Below the pieces are notes generated by a model that did not search any database, had not been told where the DNA came from, and saw only the letters and a list, made by a program, of their open reading frames with translations. Shown piece by piece: positions 9,961-20,149 of a DNA stretch of 64,000 nucleotides. Origin of the DNA: Liolophura sinensis (taxonomy: Eukaryota > Mollusca > Polyplacophora > Chitonida > Chitonidae); assembly GCF_032854445.1 (NCBI RefSeq), contig NC_088295.1, positions 31,490,470-31,554,469 on the forward strand. The letters are read 5' to 3'. Position 1 is the first letter of the stretch. Every line of letters starts with the position of its first letter. Both the position numbers and the translations under genes were made by a program.

Positions 9961-10077
9961 TGGCCCATTATATCAATTTTATTAAACGAGTGGTGTAATT
10001 TTCATTTGTTCCGAGCCTCAGGCGAGGAACAAAGGAAAACTACATCACGAGGTTAATAAATCTGATATAATGGGTCA
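9961..10077. mobile_element. Palindromic hairpin element (MITE-like)
   Basis: The whole 117 bp is one imperfect palindrome. TGGCCCATTATATCA on the left matches the complement of TGATATAATGGGTCA on the right, and the arms continue to a centre at GCCTCAGGC (10015-10023). There is no coding capacity. It looks like a foldback or MITE-type non-autonomous element. I see no certain target-site duplication. Confidence 0.7.
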
Positions 10078-10079
10078 GG

Positions 10080-11639
10080 AATTGCAAATATTTTTTAGCC
10101 CGTAATTTATTTCGAAGCGACTATTTCACCGGTAACTGGATACGCAATACTCCTGCGCCTGCGTGACCCGAGGACTTCGACAAATGACATTGGCGGAAAT
10201 CGACCTTTTGTTCCTTGTACGCGCGTTTCGGACTTGGCAGTGACACCGACGGGTTCTTCCATGGGTAAATATGACGTTGTGCAGCCTATTCACTATCAGC
10301 CTCTGGCGTTTACATGCCAATTAGAATCAAAGCCACATTATATCATCGTGCAGTTTAACTAGTAGAGCAGAAAAACAACAATATCGTTGTTTTTGTAACA
10401 CCAGATGTGTATGTTTTCGATGTGGCTTTAGTAGCCTTGTGATTAGCGATGTGCTACAAACCATGCGTTGCCTTTATTGTAATAGCTCCAGAGAGTTAGT
10501 AAATAGTTTAACCTGGGTGAATCAAACTGACTTTCAACCCTATTGTAAATTTTCATTATTGCAATAACCTGGTCAATTTACGAATCACGTTCTGCACTGT
10601 TATCAGTTTGTAAACTTTGGTCAGTATGTTGAGTAAATCTGTGTCTTCTTTTTTTTCCCCTTTTTTTGTGGTTAGAGTGAAGATGAGGGTGGTGTGGGCG
10701 TGTTGCTTTCTACGTGACACGTGACGTCAGTTCATTCATGCTTCCCTGAATGAGTCTTGTTGAACACTGACTGCAGCATGGTGGATCGCCTTTTCAAATG
10801 TTGTCTAAGTGACAAGCCCATCCGACACACGCACAGTCGCTCAGAATTCTTACTAAATTCATCTATCTTAACCACGTCTAAAAAAAACTGCTTTTAACAC
10901 AATAGTGTACTGGTTTAGACGTTAAGCTACGAATCCAACACTGATGTGTGGTGGCAGTTCAAAACCAGCAACTGTCTCGAGAGATTTCAAGGTAACATGT
11001 ACCGTAATCGTACATACATCTATATGTGATCGGCATGATAAACATGTGACTATGTCAATTAACTGACTGGTTCTGAACAAAATACAGGTTATTTTCACTT
11101 TTTTTATTTTGGAAAATCAATAATTCCATTTGTTTGTTAACCAATGATAATACAGCAAAAACATGTGACCATGGGAAAATAATGACAAAATACATTTCAG
11201 AGCTTTTTACACACACCAACTTTACGAATCCCTTTTTGTTCTTTTTGTGTTTTTTTAAATGGCTGTTCCACTATTCAATGCAGGCCCACACTTCTGATGT
11301 ACATTTTGATACTGGTATTCTGTAATGAACATGACAGGACCCTGGTCTTTACTACAACCTAAAGTACACTAATTAACCGAGTTTGTTAACCTATCAATGT
11401 GTATCACATCAGATGCTGAGATGTGCCCAAAACACAGGCACTAGCGATTATCAAATTAATACCTCGCCTAGGCTTAAACCATAGCTATGCCCTACCCGGA
11501 CAAGAATGTGGACCCATGTGTGATGGTTGCATGCTGCTATCCCCATGTTTCAAAAACCGACACGAGTAAGATCCCACCGATACCGGATTATAAATAATCT
11601 TTTAATGTGGGGTTGCTCACCGAGGAGGTTCCTACGAGT
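10080..11639. other. Non-coding stretch, possible upstream region of the galactosyltransferase gene
   Basis: About 10120-10270 is CpG-richer than its surroundings and may hold the promoter or first non-coding exon of the minus-strand galactosyltransferase gene (inference). An overlapping CACGTG/TGACGTCA pair lies at 10718-10729. A tRNA-like SINE head of uncertain family may lie at about 10905-10995 (CTGGTTTAGACGTTAAGCTA ... GGCAGTTCAAAACC). The rest is AT-rich and I see no gene. Confidence 0.35.
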
Positions 11640-11696
11640 TTAAATCCAAATCATGCTGGCTAACAGTGGAGGGTTTCCAGCCACCTTGGCCTCTTT

Positions 11697-12061
11697 ATGA
11701 TTACCACTGAAATAACTGGTAACAGATGGTTGAATGATTTCCAAACAGCTGAAGTGGCACTGCATTCCTGTCCATGGGTGAAAGTTGTAATCTCTCCCAG
11801 AAAAAAAACACAGTTGAGCAGAGGGCAAAAATGCACAAGGACCCTTAACTTGTTGCAGGAAATGGCTAACATTCTGGCAGACTGTGGTCGTAAACAATAT
11901 AAGTATAGAATGGGGATGCTGGAAACTATCTTTGGTCTCTGGCTGAATGGAAGAGAAATAACAGTGAGTTTGCATGAACATTACAACCAGCATCTGATTG
12001 AATGTGGTCAAAATGAGCTTCAACAGACACCCTGCGCACTTTCTAACAATGACAAATCAAC
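11697..12061 (+). pseudogene. Unknown protein, part upstream of the 66-bp repeat array
   Basis: I do not recognise this protein. The frame (to 12125) includes TAEVALHSCPWVKVVISPRK, LLQEMANILADCGRKQYKYR and LETIFGLWLNGREI, and runs without a break into the first repeats (STLAQLPENIKPVLGELPE). It appears to be the start of one long repeat-containing protein that continues to 13766 but changes frame at a few places. No ATG with a convincing context is seen and introns are possible. It could be a decayed host gene or a product of an unrecognised mobile element. Confidence 0.35.
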
Positions 12062-13003
12062 ACTTGCTCAGCTCCCCGAGAATATCAAGCCAGTACTAGG
12101 TGAGCTCCCCGAGATGTCAAACTGACACCCAGTCAAAGTGCTCTACTCGCTGAGAATGTCCGGCCAGTACCAGGCCAACCCACTGACAATGTCAAGCCAA
12201 CAACTGCCCAACTCCCTGGGAACGTCAGGCCAGTACCTGGCCAGCTCCCTGACAACATCAAGGCAACGGCTGCCCGACCACGCCAGCTCTCTGAAAACGT
12301 CAAGCCAGCAACTGCCCCACTACCTGAAAACGTCAGGCCAATACCAGGCCAACCTACTGACAATGTCAAGCCAACAACTGCCCAACTCCCTGGGAATGTC
12401 AGGCCAGTACCAGGCCAGCTCCCTGAGAACATCAAGCCAACAACTGCCCAATTCCCTGAGAACATCAGGCCAGTACCAGGCCAGCTCCCTGACAACATCA
12501 AGCCAGCAACTGCCCCACTGCCTGAGAACATCAAGCCAGTACCAAGCCAGTACCAGGCCAGTACCAGGCCAGCCCTCTGACAACGTCAAGCCAACAACTG
12601 CCCAACTCCCTGGGAACGTCAGGCCAGTACCTGGCCAGCTCCATGACAACGTCAAGCCAACAACTGCCCAACTCCCTGGAAACGTCAGGCCAGTACCAGG
12701 CCAGCCCTCTGACAACGTCAAGCCAACAACTGCCCAATTCCCTGAGAACATCAGGCCAGTACCAGGCCAGCCCTCTGACAACGTCAAGCCAACAACTGCC
12801 CAACTCCCTGGGAACGTCAGGCCAGTACCAGGCCAGCTCCCCGAGAACGTCAAGCCAACAACTGCCCAATTTCCTGAGAACATCAGGCCAGTACCAGGCC
12901 AGCCCTCTGACAACGTCAAGCCAACAACTGCCCAACTCCCTGGGAACGTCAGGCCAGTACCAGGCCAGCTCCCCGAGAATGTCAAGCCAACAACTGCCTG
13001 AGT
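12062..13003 (+). repeat. 66-bp tandem array (two 33-bp half units), coding-like
   Basis: About 14 units of 66 bp, each made of two diverged 33-bp halves. In one frame the halves read PVPGQLPDNVK and PTTAQLPGNVR, so the protein repeat is 22 residues of Pro/Gln-rich, low-complexity sequence. Because 33 is a multiple of 3, other frames are also open over long stretches (QYQASSLTTSSQQLPNS on plus; WYWPDVPRELGSC on minus), which makes shadows. The upstream and downstream unique parts both join the PVPGQ/PTTAQ reading, so that is the likely original frame. Confidence 0.75.
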
Positions 13004-13275
13004 ATGTCAAACAGACTGTAGTACCATCCTGTGAGCATCTTGGACTCTCTGACCACATACTCAGCTCTACCTCACTGGATGACATGACATACAGAAATAC
13101 TGTGGATGGTCCAAGTGAAAAGAAACTGAAGTTGGGGAAAAAACTGAAAGTAAGAGGCAGGCCGAGTGGATTATTCCAATCAGTTACTGGGTTGCCATAC
13201 AAAAAACAAAATGCTAATAAAAGAAAGAGAAAGAGAAAGAGAAAAATGGGCCTGAGAGAAAATGTAGAAAATTGA
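13004..13275 (+). pseudogene. Unknown protein, basic region after the repeats (AT-hook-like)
   Basis: The reading leaves the repeats as QLPEYVKQTVVPS and goes through a Ser/Thr-rich part to KKLKLGKKLKVRGRPSG. This has an RGRP core like an AT-hook. A run of Lys/Arg (KRKRKRKRK) encoded by a GAAA-rich microsatellite follows, and could act as a nuclear localisation signal. The frame ends at 13275 just after the microsatellite, where slippage has probably shifted it. Function unknown; a DNA-binding nuclear protein is only a guess. Confidence 0.35.
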
Positions 13276-13766
13276 ACACACTTTGCAAGCTTAATATTCC
13301 ATTATTATCTGAGTGTGAATTGAACACTCTATTGACAGCTGCCTGTAGAAAGCCGCTACCAGTACCTATAGTTCGTATACGCAAGTGCATTGATCAACAC
13401 TCTGACCACCCTGCAATGACCCTGTACAAAAAAGTGAACAGCTTGAATGATGGTAAAGATTTCGAAGAAGTATTAGATCATATCACAAACTTGTCATGCA
13501 AAAAATATGCTTCTCAGCTTAATGGAATTTGTTCTGCCATGCGAGAACAGAGTGGAGTGCCCATGATAGCAGCAGCTATTATTGTGAATTCCATAGCGAT
13601 TGGTGTGAAATCACTGGAGTTGCTTCCAACACTGGATGCAATACCTTTACAGAACAGCACAAGTCCCGATGTGTTGAACACCCGGATACCTAAGCAATAT
13701 GTCCAGATTGCCATTTGTGGCATAACACTGACCAGGAACAACATTGGAACCAGGAGACCTTCTTGA
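13257..13766 (+). pseudogene. Unknown protein, C-terminal part
   Basis: An open frame directly after the microsatellite reads LNTLCKLNIPLLSECELNTL ... MTLYKKVNSLNDGKDFEEVL ... SGVPMIAAAIIVNSIAIGVK and stops after GTRRPS at 13766. Composition looks like a real, mostly helical protein, but I recognise no family. It is probably the C-terminus of the same broken gene. A SINE-like sequence begins directly downstream. Confidence 0.35.
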
Positions 13767-13782
13767 TGATAAGCTACAGATA

Positions 13783-13950
13783 CTCCTAGTGGTTCGTACA
13801 CATTTAGCTACGATACTTAAGTTGTGAGTTTAACCCTGGCAATGGTTAGGGAACAGAGTTGTTGTTATGACACTCAGTTCAGTGAAGACCACTTGTCTTC
13901 CGCCAATATGGCGTGCAAATCAGTGGGACAAATTCTCAATGACTTGCCAA
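13783..13950 (+). mobile_element. SINE of a second type, degenerate
   Basis: A tRNA-like head (AGTGGTTCGTACACATTTAG, B-box-like GTGAGTTTAACCC) is followed by CAGTGAAGACCACTTGTCTTCC. This matches the better copy at 14876-15205 (CAATGAAGATCACTTATCTT). Confidence 0.45.
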
Positions 13951-14058
13951 ATTTTTGAGGTTTACATTGTTCACAACGGTTTTTTCCACTTGTAAATCTG
14001 TGATCATTTCAGCTGAAAAATGTTACGAGGATGGCATAAAACTGCAATCAAATGAATA

Positions 14059-14345
14059 AATCCCTCACCTGGGGCTCATTAGCACTGTACATGTAATCCT
14101 TTTCCAGGTCTCTGAGGGAAAGTGACTGCACTGTTCGCAGTAGAGAATAATTTTTGTAATGGATACTGCCATTGTCTTGTTGATAATGAATCACAACAAA
14201 GATCGGTCCGTAAAAGTAACTGAACTCTTCTACTAGCTCACGGCATGTGTACATGTATGTCGTCACAACTATCGTTTGTTTCAAACACAAAGTTTGCTTC
14301 TTGGCGCATGTAACACCATTATATGACAGCCATCTTTTTAAGGAA
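14059..14345 (-). other. Exon-like open frame with consensus splice donor, unknown
   Basis: On the minus strand an open frame reads RWLSYNGVTCAKKQTLCLKQ ... CRELVEEFSYFYGPIFVVIH ... LRDLEKDYMYSANEPQ and ends at CAG|GTGAGG, a perfect donor. The residues look protein-like, but I recognise no family and find no certain acceptor or partner exon. It may be a remnant of a host gene or chance. Confidence 0.25.
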
Positions 14346-14875
14346 TTGTTCTATTATTCCGTGTATTTAATCCTGCCTTTCACTTTATTATCCAAATAAT
14401 TTACTGCCACTCAGTTACATTTTCCATTATTATTTTATAAGATGTTGTCACTTCAAATTACCCACTATTGTCAAATGTTGTGGTGTCCATCATAAAGTAT
14501 TAAAATTTCTTGAAAGTAATTTTATTTCATAAATTGCCCTTTTTTTAAGATCATCCATGCCCACTTGGGACTTTTGTCAAAAGAAAATAAAGATGTCTTC
14601 CTGCTCCCCAGTTTTTCCTGTGGAGGAAGGGTGAGATCCATTAGTACTGTTCTATCCAAAAGTAAGTAATAAATTAATCAAGGTTCAAATATAAACTATG
14701 TTTTGGGAGACAAGGATTGGATTAACTAAATTTGGTATAACATTTCAATCTGCATCTGGGAGAGAATATTCAGTCATCGCAGAACAACTTCAGGGGACAT
14801 TGTGATCGAAAAAATTGGTCTACTTTTTCATGTACTAGTATGTGCGTAAAATGTATGCACAAATATTACGCATCG
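14346..14875. other. AT-rich non-coding stretch
   Basis: I see no gene, repeat array or hairpin in it. Confidence 0.4.
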
Positions 14876-15205
14876 CAAGAGCTAGATGCACGACTCTGAA
14901 TCATGAGGCTCACAAGATGTGGGTAAAAGCCTTATGGCGACAGGTAACTGGTAGATTATCCTGATCTGACTGTTCATTGGGCCTTGGTGACAGTGAGTAG
15001 TCACCAAGACTGGGACTTCACACAGTCTTATGTACAATGAAGATCACTTATCTTCCAGCCATTTCACAATATCTTGCCAAAGGTAGAGTGATTTACCGTG
15101 GGAGAGCTCTGCGGTTTCCTACTCCCATAAGACCGACAGCTATTGTATGAGTGAAAAATTATTGAGTATGTTGTTAAACAACACTCAAGACCTTTCAATC
15201 ACTTT
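14876..15205 (+). mobile_element. SINE of a second type with MetaSINE-like 3' end
   Basis: Head: GCAAGAGCTAGATGCACGAC ... GTGGGTAAAAGCC, like A and B boxes. Middle: the GTCACCAAGACTGGGAC and AAGATCACTTATCTTCC blocks. End: GCGGTTTCCTACTCCCATAA, GTATGAGTGAAAAATTATTG and GTTGTTAAACAACAC. These resemble the 3' domain of the main SINE family, so this family shares the 3' part but has a different head and body. Confidence 0.55.
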
Positions 15206-16704
15206 TTAAGGTTAATAAGTACATAATTAAAGATTTTTGTGCTTTCTGTTTAACAAAATGAGGTGTTTCATACATGTTCATTCTGTTCTGTTTTTCTCCT
15301 CCCATGGTGTATAAAGGAAAAGATGGCAACAAAAAGGTGTATCATGGTGCCTGTCCATTCTCCAGGGCAGTGGGCGTTATTGGTTGCTATTCCGCAACAG
15401 AAAGATGTGATTATTTATGATTAGCTGAGATCATCAGCTTCAGAACATATGCATCTACAACAATTTAATGCTTGGAGATGATTTTTCTCACCATGAATAA
15501 CTTTTCTTTGAAATAGAAAACCAGAGAGTACACAAACCTGACAGTGCAATTATATCTTGCATGTACACGTTATAAGACTGACTTCACAGTGGGCAATTCA
15601 GTTTTTATTGTGGTCCTCAGAATAATGTGAATGTAAGTGAGTGGAGATATTTTGTTAGTGGCTGTGTAATAAGGTTTAAATACAGCAGGCATCTTGGTCA
15701 TACCCATTACAGTTTAGGAAATGTTATACCTCTTTATATGATACAGCACCCCAATGGTAACAGCGTATTGAAGGAATTAAACACTTCTTTTTTAAAGGGT
15801 GTACATCAGGTGGAGGGATGTTGTGAATGAGGACGGGTGCCTGGACTCTGAAGCCTGTGATGTCATCCAGCAGAATGATGGCAGTAGCTGTGAAATTTTT
15901 GTACTTATGGTAATTTTCATCTGTTTTTTCATCTGTCTTTATATTTTAGTTAGTGTTTCCAATAGATCTCAACCTAATAATATGAGTATATTGTCTGGCT
16001 GGTTACTTTTGTTTTTATCCCCCTGGCACTTAATGCAGTAGGGCCTGGTGATAAGGTTTTCTGTCTTTTTGCATGTTCCTGTCTGAAAGTATTGAATCTT
16101 GATGAAACTGGGTAGACATGATGTGGATGTATTGAGACTACATACACAAGTACAATTTGCTTCCAAGTACCATAACTTATTCAGAATTACAGGTTTATTG
16201 CTTGAATTCATTTACTTTGCATACATGTATATACTATTTACATTACAGAATGCTGAAGCAGTTGTCCACCAAAGGCAAGTCAGCATTTTTCGACAGTGCC
16301 ATGTAAAGACATTCAGTAAGTGGGTACTTCACTGTTGTCTGGAAAAAGGAGCAAAGCATACAGAAGAGATCTGTGATACGCTATATTGATGCCATCGCAG
16401 GGGGAAAGAAAATTCCCTGGATTCAGTATGATAGCTGCCTGAGGTGGTTACAGAGTGAGTACCTGGGACTAAAACACCAGCCCACCATGATCACTTTAAG
16501 TGTCCAATTTGTCCTCTGCATAAAGAAAGAGGTGAATATAAAAAATGTCCTTTCTAGGAAAGAACATCTAGTGGTACTTCTTATAAATTGGGTCATTTGG
16601 TTTACTGTTAATTACAGAACAGAGAAATATGTGGTTGTGATATCACTGTTTATGTAAATTCTTACTCTTATAGTGTAGCCAACTCAGGTTAATCTCACTT
16701 GCAT
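15206..16704 (+). other. Weak coding signals, possibly exons of a decayed gene
   Basis: Two stretches look exon-like on the plus strand. At about 15800-15905, VYIRWRDVVNEDGCLDSEAC follows a tract ending in AAAG. At about 16249-16455, an acceptor (TTTACATTACAG) precedes NAEAVVHQRQVSIFRQCHVK, and, in another frame, DAIAGGKKIPWIQYDSCLRW follows. The second stretch needs a frame change. I recognise no family. The rest of the interval is AT-rich without features. Confidence 0.25.
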
Positions 16705-16903
16705 GTAGCTTTAGTTAGAATGTTTTTGTAAAGATTATATTTCTATCGTGTTTTGTTCATATGCTCAAGAAAAACAGTTTCAGTAATATTGTGATGTTTG
16801 TTTCAATAGTGCCATGTGTAGATATATCTTGAGATAAAAACAGAGAAATGAGTGAATCCTGTCAACACCTAAAAAGGTTTTCATTCAAAGTATATCATAA
16901 CAT
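16705..16903 (+). repeat. Left copy of a ~200-bp direct repeat flanking a tandem array
   Basis: It matches 17550-17750 closely in the same orientation (blocks TTGTTCATATGCTCAAGAAA, CAGTTTCAGTAATATTGTGA and ATCAACACCTAA-like). The two copies bracket the 67-bp array. Confidence 0.8.
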
Positions 16904-16943
16904 GAACATCCAAGAACATATAAGACATCATCCCAGTGCTGAA

Positions 16944-17542
16944 ACCAAAAGTATTTTTCAGTGTACATCTGTATAGATAGGACACTGTTGTGATCTCATT
17001 CGACTCGAAAACTATATTTCATATGTTGTGTACATTTGTATAGATAAGATAGTGTTGTGATCTCATTTGAGTCCAAAAGTATTTTTCAGATGTTAGGTAC
17101 ATCTGTATAGATAAGACACTTTTGTGATCTTATTCTAGTCCAAAAGTATTTTTCAGATGTTTGGTACACCTGTATAGATAAGACACTTTTGTGATCTTAT
17201 TCTAGTCCGAAAGTATTTTTCAGATGTTAGGTACATCTGTATAGATAAGACACTTTTGTAAACTTATTCTAGTCCAAAAGTATTTTTCAGATGTTATGTA
17301 CATCTCTATAGATAAGACACTTTTGTAACCTTATTCTAGTCCAAAAGCATTTTTCAGATGTTTGGTACATCTGTATAGATAAGACACTTTTGTGATCTTA
17401 CTCTAGTCCAAAAGTATTTTTCAGATGTTTGGTACATCTGTATAGATAAGACACTTTTGTAAACTTATTCTAGTCCAAAAGCATTTTTCAGATGTTTAGT
17501 ACATCTGTATAGATAAGACACTGTTATGATCTGATTGTAGTT
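16944..17542 (+). repeat. 67-bp tandem array, about nine units
   Basis: Unit landmarks are CCAAAAGTATTTTTCAGATG, GTACATCTGTATAGATAAGA and CACTTTTGTGATCTTATTCT. The spacing measured between successive units is 67 bp. Outer units are more diverged than inner ones. It is not coding. Confidence 0.9.
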
Positions 17543-17549
17543 AAAGTAG

Positions 17550-17750
17550 GTAATTTTTAGTTATGATATTTTGTGAAGATTACATTTCTATCATGCTTTG
17601 TTCATATGCTCAAGAAAACCAGTTTCAGTAATATTGTGATGTTTGTTTCAAAGGTGCCATTTTTACATATATCTTGAATTTTGAAAACAAAGAAATGAAT
17701 GAATCCTATCAACACCTAAGAGGGTTTTCCCTGAATATATTATACAATTT
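17550..17750 (+). repeat. Right copy of the ~200-bp direct repeat
   Basis: Partner of 16705-16903, same orientation, with scattered substitutions and a few small length differences. Confidence 0.8.
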
Positions 17751-18615
17751 TCCCTATCATCATCTCTGTTATTGTCATTGGTATGACAGCGGCTAGGGTC
17801 ACCGGCCAAGCCGCCGCTAAGCGATCACACTGACACCGGTGTCTGGCGACACTACCAGCGAAATGGGGCTAGGCAACCAGTCTCCAGTGAAATATCCCCG
17901 GCCAATTTATTTTGAACGCATTTACGTGGTTGACATAGAAGACGTCTGTTTTGACAAGTATGTAAATGATATGCGTACTGATATCGATATATGTGAAACG
18001 GTTGGAGCCGGAACACACATTTAACTACATATAGTTCAAGAAGACATTGTGGAAATCTGTGGTTTTTGGGAAGAGAAAACATAACACAGTTCATTAGTAT
18101 GCTATCAGCATTCCTAACTGCTCATTTATCGAAAAATTTTGATCTAACATTGTGACCTAAATCTAGGTCATATCTCTATGACAACAGACGTCACGCGATG
18201 AATTGCAAGGCGTGAGGAGCAGTGATTTCAAAAATCATCCTAAAGAATATATTCAAATTCAGGTTTTTAAGACGAACAATTCACCTTAAAACTTATTTGC
18301 TGGTCTTACTAACCATGTTGGAACTTGGAGAATGCAACTAAACAGCGTATATGATACTTCAACAGGCTTTATTTTGGTTCGTTTTCGTTTTCTGTGTGAT
18401 GGTAGACGTCATGCTGAATCAAAAGATCACAGTGACACCAATTATCGTGTTCGATGTGTCCAACAGAATGGCCTAGATCTAAGAAGAATCTTGAGGTACA
18501 TCAAATGCAGACCAGTTCATACACACGCGACAACTATTTCGAGCCCTTCAAAAGTAAGGTAAGTTTGCAGGTTTTTAATTTCACGAAAATCTCATACCGA
18601 TTTGATTTTTTTCTT
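17751..18615. other. Non-coding stretch with short open frames
   Basis: Short frames at 17839-18024 and 18332-18562 show no known motif. A GC-richer patch lies at 17790-17880. No gene can be supported. Confidence 0.3.
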
Positions 18616-18804
18616 TGATTGATGTTTTACGCTGTGCTCAAAAATGTTTCACTTATACGACGGCGACCAGCATTATGGTGGAAGGAAACCGGGCAGAGCC
18701 CGGGGGAAACCCACAACTATCCGCAGTTTGCTGGAAGAAGAGGAAGCGGGCGCACTGGTGAGAGGTTTCTGGGTCATTATGCCACGCTAGCGTGCACACT
18801 CTGA
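18616..18804 (-). mobile_element. MetaSINE-like SINE with internal deletion
   Basis: Reverse copy: GATTGATGTTTTACGCTGTG at the left (3' end), then TTTCACTTATACGACGGCGA, the GGGGGAAACCCACAACTATC block and a head ending in GCCACGCTAGCGTGCACACT. About 50 bp of the middle (the GGCCGGAGAGGAAG part) is missing. Confidence 0.75.
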
Positions 18805-20149
18805 CACCAAGGCATGCAGACGGTTGAAGTTGAGTTCACTGTCTGCACCTTGTTAAAGCACCTTACCACGTATTTAGAATTTGCAGCTCAACCTTCAGAA
18901 TTATGGAGGGCGGAAAAGAATAACGCCATCACTTCACAAGGTTACGCGCGTCTTCGAAATGCATTCTGGTTTCTTGATGAAAATTTGTCTTGAATGAGAG
19001 TTTGTGCCTGAACATGTTCAGAGCCAACAGTTATAACTGTTGGCGATTAAACTACCACAATGCTGTTTATTCACTGGAGGTCGTTTGTGGGTCTTAGCCA
19101 AATGCAAATACATGCCGATATATGGCAATGAATCGGTCTCCCTTGAATGACTTTTTGGAGTGGACACTTTGATCGAAATGGCAGTTGCAGTTTAGTAGAC
19201 CCTGCAATTATGATGAAAATATTTTTGGTAAATTTATGCGATAGTCCTGGATCGTTTTTGGTTGGGCCAGCCAAGAGTTCGAAAAACATTCTGTTCACCA
19301 CGACTTGCTAATACTTGGAAATTGTATATTTGGGCCAGGTGTTTCTGATTACCGGCTTCAACTGAGGAATCTTTAGTGCTGTGGTATAAGGCTTGAGCGG
19401 GTGCCCCAATTTATGATCGTTCTATGTGGTGTCCATCATGGATATACCAAAAGTTGCGAGAGTAGCAAGTTGGGGATGGTCATGGGTTTATAAAATTTTA
19501 CATTACCCCTCGACCGACTTCTTGGGAAAGGCTAAATGGTGTAGGCAGTTAAATATCACAAATTGTTGAAAATAGATCTTAAGGTTTAGTTTAACAGAAC
19601 TAATCCGATGAGTGCCACAGAGATACAATAACTTGCTAAATACTACTTCAATTCTGACACCGCTTAATAACAGTCCATGTGGAGTTAATACTCACTGCCA
19701 TTTTGTCACGATCATGACAATTCTGTCAGACGAATCGGAAGCTAGAGACCTCGTGGTCTCCCTAGTAACGGTTCTCTTAACGTTATTGCATAGAAAAAAC
19801 ATCTATTTTTGAATGGCTGTCAGCAATCTTGTATCTGTTTAATTTGTATAAATTTCAGCTTTCCAGATAGTCTGAGCATTTCTACAGAGCTTTTGTGATG
19901 CCATTTTGTACAGCTAGGCCTTACTGGTCGCTAGCGAAGTGGCAAAAAGTGACCTTTTCCTCAATGCTTTAACACTGGGAGGCCATTTTGTTACTGACAC
20001 GAAAGGGTGGTCATGTGACCTCCAACTCCCAACCCGTCTTACAGAGTTCCCAGATCTCTGACCTTTGCTCAGACCGGGTTTTAAGCCAACCCCCGACCAT
20101 GACCCCATTGAGGCTATACAGGCAACAACTTAAACATAGGACAAGTGAT
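18805..20149. other. Non-coding stretch
   Basis: Short frames only (19071-19301 minus, 19612-19812 plus, 19914-20108 minus), none with a known motif. No array or clear element seen. Confidence 0.35.

Noticed and set aside
12133-13202. Minus-strand frames of 133-223 codons across the 66-bp array
   Set aside because: Shadow of a repeat whose unit is a multiple of 3; the Trp/Cys-rich peptide has no unique flanks that look coding, whereas the plus frame does.
16944-17542. A CRISPR array
   Set aside because: The 67-bp units are contiguous with no unique spacers, and the genome is eukaryotic.
16705-17750. Reading the two 200-bp direct repeats as retroviral-type long terminal repeats
   Set aside because: No coding sequence, primer-binding site or polypurine tract lies between them, only a tandem array.
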